Below, in pieces: positions 33,831 to 47,885 of a stretch of 64,000 nt of DNA (position 1 is its first letter; each line of letters opens with the position of its first letter). The notes beneath the pieces were generated by a model. That model had not been told where the DNA came from and searched no databases. It was given only the letters and a program-made list of their open reading frames with translations. The position numbers and the translations under genes are program-made. The stretch covers positions 597,411 through 661,410 of the forward strand of contig VUYV01000181.1 of NCBI GenBank assembly GCA_008711295.1, in the 5' to 3' direction. The stretch comes from Anarhynchus alexandrinus (Eukaryota; Chordata; Aves; Charadriiformes; Charadriidae).

Positions 33831-36306
33831 ACATGTCAGAGGTCTTCAAAGTCTGTACCCACAGAAGCACGAGTCAACTGGGAAATTTAGGGTTTCTTGC
33901 CAGGGTGAAGGGAGCTAAGGAGCCAAAACCATGTCTACCGTGTGGCTACTTTATTCACCAGTTGTAGAATAGCTCTAATTTCTCTAAAATATCAGGTATT
34001 GGCCAGAGGCAAGGTGTTAAACACCAGGGTACCCAGTTGTTCATATCCTACCTTTCTGCACTCTCCTGTTAAGCAATAATGCCATTTCTCCCATCATTAT
34101 GCATCACACATCAATCTGGCCGTTTATTAACAGCTCTGACCTGAATCTGTCACTTTACAACAAACTCCTGTAGGATTCCAGGTTTACTGCCATATAACTG
34201 CTTTATTATACATAGAAGGCTGTAATAAGCTGATTAAAAAACCTGCCTCTTTTTTTTTTTTTGAAGCCTTAATATATACTTTTCTGACATCAGGTAAGTA
34301 CAAAATAAACCTGAAGCTTCACCCAAAATGCATTATGCAAAGAAATCTGTCACTATAAAAAGCCTAAACCAGCAGGGCTCCCTGTACCAACTCCCCTCTG
34401 CACCGCCTTGGCTGCATACGAGGGAGTCCTGTTGTGGCAACTGTTAATTCTTTAAAAGCCTTGAGTCAAACCATCCTTTCTATGATTCAGCTGGTGCGAG
34501 ACACCTTTCCTCCCCAGAAATGCAGCTTTCTGGAACAATAGTTTCATTCTGAGGAGGAAAGTTCTAAAGTTAACTGGAAAGCGCCGTTCTCAAAGTTTAG
34601 AGCGAAAGGCAACATCCCATCATATTTCAGCTCAGGAATCTCCAGACAGCCTTCTTGAAGGGAAACTCTGGTAAATGATTGATAGAGGCAAGGGCTTCTC
34701 TGCTGGATTTCATACCAGATGAGACAGAACTGGCCAAATGCTGAAATGGAAATGAAGTGTTTCAATAATTTCCCATTAAAAATGTCAACAAAAATTATAT
34801 TTTGCTGAATTCACATTTCTGTAAGAGAAAACCGTTCAGCTGGGGGAAAAAAAATGGTCAGCTCTATCGGCAGAGCTACTTATGGGAAGTGAAGTTCATC
34901 ACATCTGGGCTAATGGGGTGTGAAAAGTTGGCCTCGCTGAGTACACGTAGACCTTTCTTACTGCTCCTGAGAGGCCCCGGAGGAAGGAGAGAGCCCTGAC
35001 TACACTGTCTCCTGTCTGCACAGCTGGAATGAGCTGATCCAGACAGCACTGGGGTGTGAGAAGCCCATGGGTTTGCTCCCACCCTCGTCTTCAGGCCAGT
35101 CTGCAAAAGCTGGTGTCCATCGCCCTGTCCATGGCTAATGCTCCATAGAGGGGCTCAGCAGTGATGGCAAGACATCACACAGCACCCAAATTGGCTCTTG
35201 CCCTTGTGTGTGCCTTCCCACAACCCCAGAAAATTATTTTCTGTGTATATTTTTTGACCTCAAAGTGCCGGAGGCGGCAAAGGGGTTGTGTCGCGGCTCT
35301 GCTAGCGTGGCACAGAGGACGTGCTGCTCACTGCAGGACGTGTCGTGAGGGTGGCTGGTAGTGATGCGAAGGAGTGAGGTCTGTTCTGATAGTGGTGAAG
35401 AACTGCCCTGGATAGAGAGAACCGAACTCGTTATACATATGGGTATTTAAAATAGACCCAGGAGCAAAACATTCGGCAAACTACACCAGTGTTTGACTTA
35501 CGGGGATCAAGGTGATTGCTCCAAAAGGAGTCAGCTACCGTGTGGGATGTGATTGCCCTGGGGATAGGACCTTGGAGCAACAGGGTGGCACACATGGCCA
35601 AGGAGAACAGTGTTTTTGCAAAACAGAAGGCAGAATTATGATGATCAGCTGCAATATTGTAAAGCAGGACTTGACAAGTTGGAGGCCAACTTAAAAGGGA
35701 GAGAAGGTATTTTGAGTCTTACATCTAAGCCATTGATAGTGGCGGGGTTTTACAGTGTGTGCTGTACAATCAGTGAACAAAAGCCCCAGATATTTCTGTT
35801 AATCAAAGCCCATCTTTTGAATCAGTTATTGGGTTTTTCCTCTTGTTGCAATCACCGGCCAGCACAAGCCGAATTACAGTGTTCTTTATTAACCGGCACT
35901 GCTTGCTCCACCTTAATTAGTGCAGACCAGTGGAGTTAAGGTGAATGAGGTGAACATTAGATGCAATTTTATCATTGATGTTGAAAAGGTAACCAGACCT
36001 CAACTTTTCTCTCTGTAAGTACATGCCTTCCTTTTGTGAGATGATCAATAGCACTTCCACTGGAGGAGGTGGGCAAAGCACCTTTCAGAACTGATAATTG
36101 TGCAGGATCCTAATCTTTTCTAATAAAATCTTTCAAAACCTTTGCAAAATTTCTACTGAAGGCCAGCTTTCCTAGGAGACCTATAATTATTGAGAGCAAA
36201 AGAGGGAAGAGATGAGAGTTATCAACCTGGTTCACATAAATAGGACCAATTAAAACAAGGGACCTGAAAGACAGGGATACGGGCAATGAAATAAGGGTGG
36301 AAAAAT

Positions 36307-36307
36307 A

Positions 36308-36352
<45 letters not shown>
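36307..36352 (+). repeat. (AAT)n microsatellite, about 15 units
   Basis: An uninterrupted TAA/AAT trinucleotide array follows the sequence ggaaaaataaa. Uninterrupted arrays of this length are usually polymorphic. Confidence 0.97.
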
Positions 36353-36353
<1 letters not shown>

Positions 36354-37272
36354 GAACAAGGATCAATATCTCTAAGAAAAAAAAAATCATTTAATTTTAT
36401 ACAAACCATAAAGCGTACACACATTCTGTGATTTCCCAGAGGTCTCCTGGCTGATTCTATTTTCTTGTAAAACCCACATCTTTACACGCTGCATCCACAA
36501 CTCCTATCTCAGCAATACAAAATGTACATTCAGACTGCAGGACATCCCAAGAGATTTATTCCCTTGGTGCTGCTCTTCCTCTTCTTTTTCATGTTTCAAA
36601 GTCAAATATTTATCATTTGGCATCTTCTATGTTTTGCTTTGATCCTTGAAAGAAAGAAAAATCCCTTCTCATTGCCCTCGCCCCGGAAAACCACGAAGGC
36701 GGAGGAGTGGCCAGGGAAGGTGCCGTCAGATGATCAACTTCAGAGAGCAGATAGGAAGATGGCTCCAAAACAGCTGTTTTCCCCAAACTGTGGCAACATG
36801 TCAACACACTGACACATTCAAAAGCTTGGCATTCAGGAGGGAGAAATCCTAATTCAGATGGAGGAATCGGACATCTTCCCTTTCCTTTGAAAACATCTGG
36901 ATTAAATTCACAGCTTACGTGTTACGGCACAGCCTGATTTATGCTGAATCATCGTGAAGATCTAGCTCTTTCTGAGAAGAGTAGAGATTAAAAAAAAGGT
37001 TTCTTTTCTACACAGTATGGTCAGTGCATCCCATGCCTTTGTCTGCAGCATTAGTGGGGAATGTCTGTGGGAGGCATATTCTAAGTCTATCCTGAGCCAA
37101 AGGTGTTTTCCTCCACCTAAATTTGCTTTGACCGTTGTCCCGACTATGAGAAATGAAGGTGTCGATCCAGTCTCCTTGCTGACAAAGTGTGATGCAGACA
37201 ATTGGTGAAACTGTGTGGGATGGACAGTGTGCAAAAAAGGGCCAAAAGTGAAATTAAGAAAGCCAGTGATGT

Positions 37273-37287
37273 CCCTCCCTCCCTCCC
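37273..37287 (-). other. G-quadruplex-type motif on the minus strand
   Basis: Four CCC runs on the + strand (37273-75, 77-79, 81-83, 85-87) are separated by single T. The minus strand is a canonical GGG-loop1 quadruplex motif, and the + strand could form an i-motif. A short CCCT tandem repeat gives rise to it. Confidence 0.7.
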
Positions 37288-40200
37288 TCTGCAGACAAAC
37301 ACACAGAGACTCCTCAGGCAGCTCTGCCCGTGTCTGCTGCCTCCAGCCTGGGGGTTTGTGGCACTGGACTCTGATGGGGCAGCACCCTGTCCCCTGTGCC
37401 GCCTCTGGCATCCCTCCATGAGGTTTCAGCCAGAGGTGTATCCCTCAGGTCCTCCAGCCCCTTTTGGAAGTCAACCTCTGGCTTCTTTTCACACGCGCTT
37501 GCCTGTGGATGCTCAGCTCTTCATCTCTTCCTCTTAGTGCGGGGGTGAGAGGAAAGCGGTCTAAAGAAAAGGATGGAAAACAAACCAGAGGGGGGAAAAA
37601 TACCCACTTAGCAACAACTGAAAACCTCCTCAAACGTCCATACAAGAGACAGACTCTCTGAGGTACCCTGGCTGATAGCAGTGAGGACAGGAGGTGGGAG
37701 AAAAAGGAAAAGGGAAAAAAAAAAAATCATTACACTGAAAACTCACTTGAAAGAAGCGAGGGAACATGGGCCTGAGCCAGGCTGCAGCTCAGCTCCCATT
37801 ACTGCTGCCGTGTTGAGCGGTGCTTATCATTCTGTGTAGTTCAGGGAGCTTTCAGGTGATTGCTCTAAAAATACCTTATCTGCAATGGTTAAAAATAATT
37901 TCCTCCTTTCTATTTATTGACCTCCCTCTTTACCTTTATGACCTCCCATTCCCAAACGTCTCCCAAGTATTTAAAAATAACAATCTCTCTTTCTTCCTTC
38001 TCAGCCTAATTTGATTAGTTTGTACAGCTCTGTTTAATTGGGTGCATGCGGAAAACGAAGACCTAACAGAGGAGCTCTGCATTCGCTGTTCAGTGTGGCA
38101 CTCTCTGATCTCCCTCAGGAATGAACACCGCTCCCCGCACACTGTCCACGAATAGGTTTTGGGGGACTCAAATGCAAACTGCTCACTTTTGAGCTTTTTT
38201 TTTTGGTCCTGGTGGTCCACAGTCTGAGGGAGAATGCTCAGGGGAGGAGGGACACTTAAGATTGAGGGGAAAACAGTCAACAGAGCGGCAAACCGGAATA
38301 ACTTGCACTGTACGTGGATTAACGGCTGCGTCTTATTCCAGTTACGGCTTTTCCTTGCCCTGTCTTCTCCTGCATAGCTACCTCTATGCAAACTCCAGCT
38401 CTGCAAGGTAGCTGGCCCAGTGTCTTCTCAGATGTTGTTTAATTGTTGCCTCTCGTGGTCTGAAGTGGGCATTTATTTCTTCATTTTTGGTCTATCTGAA
38501 AACGATAGGAAGCAATCTTGAACTCATCAAAGAGGATGAGCTCCATAACGCCGCCGCTTCCGACTGAATCGTCTCTTTAAGGCACCAGACATTTCCTTCA
38601 AACATTAACTTATGTAGGGGAGAAGACTGTGCCCGTGGGAGTCCGCAGGGGTAGGCACGGGGGGTGTGCAGGATGTCTGTCCTGCTCTGATTTGGAAGGA
38701 AGATTTAGAACGCCGTTTTTCATCCTTTGCTAGAGACGGGATATTATTTAGCAAGCGATAGAATCAAACGCAGGGAAAAAAAGTCCTGCAGAATGGATAT
38801 AGATGCACTTCATTTAATTTAGTACTTTCATGCTCCTCACTTCGTGATTGGGGATGCAGAGAACAGCAGCCACTTCGTGCTGCAAGCACAGCTTTTTATA
38901 AGGACTTTGCAGTACCTTCTGCCCTATTAACACTTGCCGTATTCTACTCCCAGGCTTAATTATTCGTCTTATACCCAGAAGTGCAGCAATGATTAAACTG
39001 AAGAGCAGTTAGGCATTTTCAAATGGAAGTGATGCTGCAGTGTTGGAGAGCTGCGTATTTCAAGGGTATGAGTTTGTCCCTCTCCCCCTGCCCAGATCTC
39101 CTCTCCACTGAGCGTTTTGTGTTCCTCCACTGCTCAATCTTTAAAGCACCTCTCTTTGTCTCCTTCTCTCCCCCCTCTCACAATTACATCTTTTAGCTCT
39201 CTCGTGTCATTACCTTTCCCCTCTGTTGATTTGCCTCTGCAACGGGATTTTCTCTATTGCTCTCTCCACAGGCTTGGATGAAAGCCCAATGAAGACAACT
39301 GAAATTTTCATACTGACTGTTGGAAGACATTGTTGAAAGGAGGAAACATTAAGGATAGCAACACTTAACTGCAGCTTTCTGCCTGTGGATTGGGAATGGG
39401 TCAAGTGACTTCTGTTTGTGTTTCCAACAGGCATTGGTTTCTCTGACTCCATGAAACCTGAGCAAACCATTGCAGCGCCATTTTTGAAGGACAAAGATGC
39501 GCAGATCCCAGGAGAATGCACAAAATGGTCCTCTGAAGGGGCCATCTACTGAGAGGTAAGCTCTGAATTTTGAAAATAACTTGAGACAAACGTGAGCAAC
39601 AGTGAAGATGGCTAACTTCTGCCACCAAAAAGTTAGGCTTTCAGTTGAAACTAGTCATTTAAGCCATAGAAAGAGAGGCTGTTACCTTTGGAGGATGAAT
39701 CATCCCACCCACTTTAGACACTGTACATAGCAAGAGGTGACTCATCCTCTGGAGATGCCTCCCTTTCTCTTCACAGCCTGTGGAGAAGGGCTAGATCGCT
39801 GCTTAGACATCTAAACTTTTACATGGCTAAAACTGGGTAAAGGTACTCTTCACGCTGCTGAAGAAGACACAGATATTACCGTGCTTCACAATAAAGCACT
39901 GTGATAAACACCAAACCACTGTTGCTCTGTGATCCTGCAAGTGGAGCTGCAGGGTGGACCTCCTGTCTTGTCCTAAACAGGGCTGAAGTAATTGCTGCCC
40001 ACCAGTGAGTCAATTCAGGTTCAAGCTGGGGCCTCAGCTGAGTTCTCCTGGGAGACAGCAGGAATTCTTTTTGTCTTTCCTGCCACTAAGCAGTGGGTGA
40101 GCGCTCAGAGCCCAACTTGCTTCCAAAAACCTCTTCCCTCTCCTTTGCCACCCCACTTGGCCATTGCACCCCATGGGCTGTGGTGCCTTCTTTCCATTGA

Positions 40201-41340
40201 ACTTCTCATCCTTAGTCACCTGATTCTATTTCGGTATCTCTAACAGGCTTGGCTTTCTGTCCCTGACACTACTAGGACATCCCAAGATACCGGGGCAGGT
40301 GGGAAGTGAGTACAAGACCTGGTTTTGTTGTCCACACGGACCTCCAGCTAGGCTAGCTATGGCCACGCTCGCCGGCTCGGAGTGGGAGTACCCAGCCCAG
40401 CACTTCACATGGTTGTTGGAGCGCAGCCAGTTCTCTGGTGAGAGAGCATGAGAGCAGTGTTCAAATTTTTCATTTCCAGAAAACCTCACGACAGGAAAGA
40501 AGTTAGGACTCGATCTTGCTCTTTCTTGCTCAGAGTTTCTCCCTTGCATTTTTGTTGAGGGCTGCATCAGTACGTTCATTTATAAAACTGACCCGAAGAC
40601 AAATGCGCACAAGCTTTTCTTGCCTTCCCACTGCTATCTGGGAGCCAAGGCTCCAGTTTTTAACCATATGACACGGCAAGATAAGCCTTACAATAAAAAG
40701 CAAACAATGCCAGGCCAGCCCCGGGCCTCCAAGCCGTGATCTCCGTTTGTTCAGCATTTTCCCAGGAGGTTGTTGGAGATACCTGTGAATAAGGCTGAAT
40801 GCAGAGAGTCAACTTCGCTGAAGCAAAGAGCACAGCATTCTGGGTTATTAAACCATTTGTCTTACAGCCCTGGGGAAAAGGAGTTTGCTCAGAAAGTCAC
40901 AAATGGACTGAGTTTGCTCGTCTCAAGCCTGCTTCTCTCCCTTCCGCTGCGTCCCCAGCTTGGCACCATTGTAGCATGAGCACCAACTTCTGGTGAGAAG
41001 CGAGCAGAGACTGAGAAATGCAAAAAAAAAAGGGATGTGTCAGTACAGCTATTTTTGAAACTGTCTCTGGCTCTTGTCTGCATTATCTCCAGATCTCCCC
41101 TCGACAGTATTTTTTCATTGTTCATGGTAGGTTGAGGGGTTTTTTTTCAACCCAGTGTTAAAAGAACATTGCAAATTCATCAAGAATTTCCCTAAAAATT
41201 AACAAAACAAAAACAAAACCAGAGTTGATACTGTCAAAAAATTCACTCTTAGAGTAAACGATATCCTCTGTGGCATGGTAATACAATATGCCGTTAAATT
41301 CTTTCACTCAGGAGGGAATAAAGGATATTTGAGCATAAAT

Positions 41341-41390
41341 GCATTATCCACAATCCACAATAGCACAGCCTATCCTCCTGTGGATAATGC
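41341..41390. repeat. 12-base inverted repeat with 26-base spacer
   Basis: gcattatccaca at 41341-41352 is exactly complementary to tgtggataatgc at 41379-41390. No element is recognisable around it. Confidence 0.75.
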
Positions 41391-44300
41391 TATTAGTGCT
41401 ACATTTCAAATTAAAAAGCATATGCTCTTCTTCTTTCAAAAACAAGGGAGTGCTGCCCACTTCCTTCACTTGACTAAAAACAAAAGCTTTTAAAGTGATA
41501 AAACAGCATTCATTTGATAAAAACAACCATCTGCACCTGATTTAGCTAAGTGTTCGCATTTAAAGACAAATTGCTGGTTGGGGAAAAATTAAATGCAAAT
41601 GTGAAGGTTGACTTGATTTGACCACAAATTGATATCTACTATCCCCACCAGTACTAACCCTAATTCTGACACTAAATCCTGACCTTGAATAGCAAACCCC
41701 CATCGAGGGATCTTTAAATCATTTTACTTCCAGCCCCTCAAATAAACACGTTCCCAAACTCGCCCCCTCCCTTCTCAACCTATTAGTCTGTATTAGTTAA
41801 AGTGGGTTGCTTATTAAGTTTTTTATATCTTCAGAATAATTTGGAAAGACACCAAGGTCTTAATGTACCAGATTTTCATAACGCAACGTGATATTAACAA
41901 ACATCAAACTCCATCAATGATCTGTGCAGCAGGCATCCTTAAAGCATGTAATTAAGATAACACAAGATAACATCAGCCACAAAAAGAAAGCGGAGGAGGG
42001 AACACAAACGCAGTTTTCTGAGGAGGCCGCACTGAGATCGTCCCTTTGAGGTCAGGACGTAGCAGCGACATGGGAACAGTGGAAATGTTATTCTGGGAGT
42101 GCACTAAACTGGGATGAACACTATGTTGCGCGGATCATCCTCAGAACAGCAACTTGCACAGCCGGAATGGAAGATGAATAGTCAAATACACACGTGTCCT
42201 TTTAGAAAGGGTTATGCAGACTCCTATGGAAAAGGCTTTGAGTGACCTTTCCCTGATTTTTAAGTCAATGAGGAATGTAATAAAGGCAGCAACACCCACC
42301 TGTTACACAGTGCTTTTCAGCAGTAGATCTTACAGGTTTTGCCAAAGGGGTCAGTATTTTGATTTCCCCACGTTACCTCCATTGCTTTAGCTGCCGTGCC
42401 ATTCTGCTGGGCACCCCCAAGGGTGGATGTGCCCATGGGGGTCTGTGTGCATGGGCACACGCAATAGTGAACCCAAAATCATCGCTAGTTATCACTTTGC
42501 ACTTTCAAGAGTCACCCTGAGTCCCCCATGTGCTGGGCTATTTCTGCTCTGTTTAGGAGGAGTGAAGTGGGAAACGTATGGGAAATGTTCCCATAGGCTT
42601 CGAGACGCGTTTGGGGCTGCGCACACCTCCTGATCTCTTTTCACTGGTAAACGGCTGGATATTTTTGTGCTGGAAAGTGTGGCTGTGGATGTGTCTGCTG
42701 TTCCTTTTCCCAGCACAGCCGAACACGTCCATACACAACAGAACATGTATATTTAGCTGGGTTTTTTTTTAAAAAAAAAAGTCCCAGCATATCGTGATAA
42801 CAAGTTTATTTCCCACCAGAAGGTTCCATCCATTTGGGCAAAACTTTCAGCATTCCCAGACAGTAGTAGACAAGCCCAAATAGATATTTGAAATAACATC
42901 AGAGAGGAGAGATTACAAAGCGTATTTCAGATGCGTAAGTAAGTCCAATCTAATAAACCCCCTTTCCCTACTCACAACCCCCAGCGTCAGGCAGAAAAGT
43001 AAACCAATTTGTCACTGCTGCTGCCTAGTGCCAGGATAAAAGCGTGTGCTTCTCCCGGTCCTTTGCCAGAGGTCACTGGATGCAGCGTCTGAAGGAAAAC
43101 AAATGAGTGCAAACATAATAAATTGCAAGGAAGGAGCTCTGTCGTGACTAGGAGGAAGGCAGAGGGGGATGATATCTTTTGGAAGGGGGAGCAGGAGAAA
43201 AAAAAGATGTGCACGGTTCATCCGGCACAAGACTGCTCTAATCACTTCGCAAGAGGATGGCTGGTTTCAAGGACAAACGGATAATACATGTTTCGCTCGG
43301 GCCGATAGCGAGATAGTGAGTATCTCTGAATGTACTGATACAGCAATTAAGCGAACCGGTGTCCTTGGGCAGCTGCTGAGGTTTCTTAAAAGTGGAGTTT
43401 TAGACAGCACTTCAAGTCTTTCCTCACTAGCAGCGGGGATGCACAGAAAACATGCTATTGTGTGCGCTGGCAAGAGCAAGACATCTGGCTGGGGACATCA
43501 TTCCCTACTCCACAGTTATAGTTTGGGGCCGCAGGGTGCTGGTCTGGCATGGTCCCTGTTCTAACCCACCCCTTCGCAGGGGCACACAGAGGGACATCTC
43601 GATGCCATTCCCATGTCAAATGTAGAGGTGCTTCTCGGCAATATGGGACAGTAAGAGAAACCATGAACTGTTGTACCCTTGAGCTGTTGCCCGTAGGATC
43701 AATTAATCCAAAAGATGCGCAGCTGGGCTTGCTTTCCTGTACAGCTTGGACAAATCTATTTTATGGGGTTATAAAACTAGAACCTCCTTTTGGTGTCCTC
43801 AAATGCATAGGGATGAGTCCAGCACTGCCAGTTTACACTCGCAGTGCACACACAGCAGATCTCTGAAGGCCTCTAGAGAAACAACAGCTCAACAGATGCC
43901 ATTTTGGCTGACCACAGAAATTGGGAAAACAGCCCTACAAGCTGGAAATCTTACAAAGCTTAACAGCTCGATCTACAAACCCGGTGTCAGTCTCCTGTGA
44001 GGAATGGACTGGGCACACACGGAGACATCTGTTATCTCATGAGCAATGGGTTGCGAGAGTTCCATAAAGGAGTGGAACAAACCTTCGGTTCCCACTTTCT
44101 TCCCCAAGTGTGACATGTCCAGAGTGGTACATCCACACTGAGTCACTCTCCACACACGGGGTCACCCAGAGGGAAGTTACATAGTACCCGTGCACTGCAA
44201 TGAATAACTTCTAACCAAAGGTTTATTAGGCTAATTTTGCTTCTTTCTAATTTATTAGACTCATTTTGCCTTTCTGTGAGTTATCCTCCTACAACTGAGA

Positions 44301-44459
44301 TCATTAATTCTTTGGATTTATTTGCCAAATATTTTTTCCCGGAATTATTTTTCTGTGTCATAACTTACTTGAATTGTAAGCTTCTGCAGGTTGTCTTTCT
44401 TGTTCTGTGTTTGTAGTCCATCTAGCACTTTGACTGGGGGCACACTGTCCCTCTGTGTT

Positions 44460-44479
44460 TTATATATATATATATATAA
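44460..44479 (+). repeat. (TA)n microsatellite
   Basis: About nine to ten uninterrupted TA units. Confidence 0.95.
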
Positions 44480-45149
44480 AGAAAGCCAGGCAGTACATTG
44501 TTAGTACTCCGTATCCCATGCTCATGTTGCGCTGGTTAGTTCTGACACAACGCAGAGTTCACACGCTGCGTATCTGTCCCCCTGATTTCATACACATTTC
44601 TCTATCAAAGCAGGTTGTTAGGGGTAAAGCTTAGAAACAAAGTCGAGTTCCCTCTAATATTCTCGAGCGTAGGAAAAGGCGGTTCAGCCACTGAGCAAAC
44701 AAAAGCTGTATTAATTAGGCTGTTATTTCTGGAAAATGTTTTGAGGTATTTTCTCATTGTTATTTTGTTCCCTTTTGTGGAACGCCTGTGCCTCGTGACC
44801 CCACCTGACACTCTCACCACCATCCTTGCTCTTTCAAGGTTATCTTTTATTGCCAGACAAAGGGAAAAATATATATTTGAATGTGGCCACCAGATAGGCC
44901 ATTGCTAACATCTCTACGTTGTTGAAAGACATCGCAGAATAAAGACACCATTGGTATTGTGAGGAAGCCAGGTGTGGGCAGAGAGGAATGAAGCGTTACC
45001 ACACATGACAAGGATTAAAGGTTGCCAGCCTTGGCTTTGGCCACGCTAGGGCGGATTCTCAGCTGGTGTAAACTAAAGTAGCTTCCGTGAAAAACATCGA
45101 ACTATGTCTATTATATCTCATGACTTCATTGCAGTAGAAGAACATGTGA

Positions 45150-45345
45150 TGGAAAGGGATCTGAAAGGTCATTGCATCCAGTCCCCTGCTATCTCAGGCA
45201 GCCGCGCCGCATAATCCCACTGGTAAACTGAGCAAGCTTCATCATCAACCTAGTCAGGCTGCTGCTTGCCACCCACTCCTCCTGCTGAAGGCTGTTCCAG
45301 AGCTTCCCTCCTCTGCTGCAAACCTCCTTCCAGCTTTCAAACAGA
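45150..45345 (-). mobile_element. Old CR1-like fragment, minus orientation
   Basis: The segment holds words such as 'gatctgaaaggtcattgcatcc' and 'ggctgttccagagcttccctcc'. These resemble the complement of older CR1-type 3' regions. Divergence is high and no terminal repeat is visible. Confidence 0.4.
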
Positions 45346-45939
45346 ATTCATTAAACGGAATCCATTTCGCCTTGCTGTCTGAATGCGCAATTTTAATCCA
45401 GCTGGGGAGGAAGCAGAGGACGGTGGGACATCTTCGCATTTCTTTAGTTTCACAAATCTGGGATAACCTTCCCCAGACGTAGGAAGCACACTGCCTGGAT
45501 GAAAGGCAGGGATCAGCTTTCAATCCATACCTTTCCTTCTTACACACCGCATGCAGGTAACGTCTCTGCAGCTGCTGAGTTTCTGCTATTTCATTTCACT
45601 CTTTTCTTCAACGATCCCTTTCTCCCCGGCAGAGCTACTGCCTCGTGGTGAGACGTACCCCAGGACAATTAATAGCAAGGAGGAAATATCGATACCAGTT
45701 TTTTGTCCACAGTCCCAGGTGAACCGCAATAAATCTGCAGGCAGTTCACTCAGAAGGGGTGCATCGGATCACCAGGGCAACCGTGAACATAATTAAAGCC
45801 TGTGAGCTTCACAGTGAGGAGAAAGATGGGTTACTTCTGGCCCCTGGACCCTGAATGTGTTATGGTGGTGTAACATGGAGAGTAAAGTAGACTTTAGCCA
45901 TCCAGGTTCATCTAACTATGATACTTCAAACTAGGTGCA

Positions 45940-46157
45940 CCATAATTTTGACCAGCTGGGAGCTAAGGCACTGGAACAGGTTGCCTGGAGAGGTTGTTGA
46001 GGCCCCATCCCTGGAGGTGTTCAAGGCCAGGCTGGATGTGGCCTTGGGCAACCTGGGCTGGTGGGAGGTGTCCCTGCCTATGGCAGGGGGGTTGGAACTC
46101 GATGATCTTCAAGGTCCTTTCCAACCTAAACCATTCTATCATTCTATGATTCTATGA
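45940..46157 (+). mobile_element. CR1 LINE 3' fragment, plus orientation
   Basis: It contains, in order, 'ctggaacaggttgcctggag', 'ccatccctggaggtgttc', 'ggtgggaggtgtccctgcc' and 'ttccaacctaaaccattc'. It ends in a clean ATTCTATG/GATTCTATGA repeat. The sharp 3' end and low divergence suggest a relatively young, 5'-truncated copy. Confidence 0.95.
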
Positions 46158-47579
46158 GTGTGGCTGCACAGTGGTGAACTGGAGCCATCAGTCTGTACCG
46201 CTCCTCACTCTCAGTCTGCCCTCACCACTGGTGACAGGCAAAAGCCCAAACTGGCAGCAGGTTACAGCCCGGTCTATCGAGACGTGTCCTGGGCTTGGGT
46301 CCTCCCGAGCACGCTGTGGGTGTGTTTAGTCAAGAAGGCTTCAAAGCCTGGTATGCACATTATTTTTCTCTCTGCACAGAAATAAAATGTCTTTGACTAG
46401 CATTTTCACCTTGCGGAATATGAAAAATATCAAAGGAAATATGCTTTATAAAAAAAAAAATATGTATAATCAGCTCAACAAGCAAGATTTCCAAGAGAGA
46501 TGTGATCAGATGAAGGGAGAATTCACTTCTGGACTTCCATTTGTCTGCAAAAAATATACCATTGTTTTGGCTGAAAAGGACTAAAATGACAGTGATTAAG
46601 AGATTCATTTAGTAAGTCTATGTTCCTTCCTTCCAGGCACACTGTCCCTGGAGGAGTTAAATTGGGAATCCAAAGAGGCTTCTGACGGTGGGGGGCTCAG
46701 AGGAGGTGTGGAGAGCACATCGCAGCGGTTTCCCGGGGGGCAGGCGGTGATTTCAAGGGAGGGAGCAGGAGAAGGCTGCAATCTCTGCCCAGCCCCAGCT
46801 GGCGCTGAGCTCTCAAGGCCCAGGAACGAGTGCGTCAATGGATCCAATTCTGCTAAAAGACAGTGAAATAGGTTGATGTACTTTCCTCAGAAGCTTCCTA
46901 GGAGAGTTTTGCCCTAGTAATTGGGCAATAATGGCAGAATTTAACCAAAAAGTTTGTAAAGACTCCCCCTCCATCCCTGCTGCCTCATCAACCACATCTT
47001 TGTTTTATTTGTGATACCCACAATGTCTGTAACACCAAAACCGCTACCACAAGCTAGTACATGAAAACTTAAGCCGTTGCTTTGGTAGGGATGGATCCCG
47101 TGAGGTACCGGGCATGCCGGCCCCAATTCTGTGCGGTACTTAAGTATCTGCTTCGCTCTGAACATACTGGGAAGCACTTTTCCTTCAGCAAAGGCAAGTG
47201 GACCAGCAGTTTGCAGGGCTGAGCCTTATGAAGATGAATCACGTGGCCGTGGCTGGTAAGACCCAAAGCTGGATGAAAGGTCTTTGCCCTGAGGCAGGAG
47301 TGTGACCGACAGTGTAGAAAGATGACTGCCATGCACACTTAGAGCAATCTCCTGCCTTGCCCTGGGAAAGAGGAGCCCACCCTTGGAAGAAATCCACCTT
47401 TTTGGTGGGGATCACTCCATTCTTGTTGTAGTGTCCTCTTACCAGGCCACCATCAATAGGGACAGTCCAAAAGGGTGACACTCACGTATGGAGTGAGAAA
47501 AGCTTCTAAAACACAGTCCCAGAATGCTTACGACCAAACTGGACCCAGCAGCTCCAGGAGGAATAAGTACAAACTCTTT

Positions 47580-47885
47580 TTGCTGTAGTTTTCCTTCTTT
47601 CTTTGTCTTCCTCAGACTCATTTTTCAATTATTTTCTTTCTTTTTGTCTTCTCTCTTTCCTCCTGTATTCCCACAAACCTCTACCACCTCCATCTCCCCC
47701 CGCTGCCCCTTTTAAGACAACACCATCTTCTCCTCCTGTTCTTCTGTCTTACTTTTTTGCATCCTCATCTGTCACGGCAAACCACAGTCTCCTCCTATTC
47801 TCTTATTTTGATTCCTTTTTTCTTGAGTCTCTTCCAGTCCTTCCCCCTCCTCTCTGCCTCTCACAGCTCTTCTCTGCCTGGCTCC
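47580..47885 (+). repeat. Long pyrimidine-rich tract
   Basis: About 300 bases mostly of T and C on the + strand. It is similar in composition to the tract in the last BRINP1 intron but not a sequence copy of it. Confidence 0.75.

Larger units (their letters stand above)
33831..45149. other. Non-genic DNA, including an AAT microsatellite and small inverted repeats
   Basis: Over 11 kb with no recognisable exon. It contains the AAT repeat at 36307-36352, a four-run C-tract at 37273-37287, a 12-base inverted repeat at 41341-41390 and a TA repeat at 44460-44479. The frame at 35512-35939 has cysteine and charged clusters but no splice context. The AT-rich stretch at about 41820-42000 is repeat-free and could be conserved DNA. 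Confidence 0.7.

Noticed and set aside
35512..35939. Overlapping frames with C-x-C and charged clusters that look faintly like an extracellular domain
   Set aside because: No acceptor or donor fits, the frame shifts between the two parts, and no cysteine pattern of a known domain is completed.
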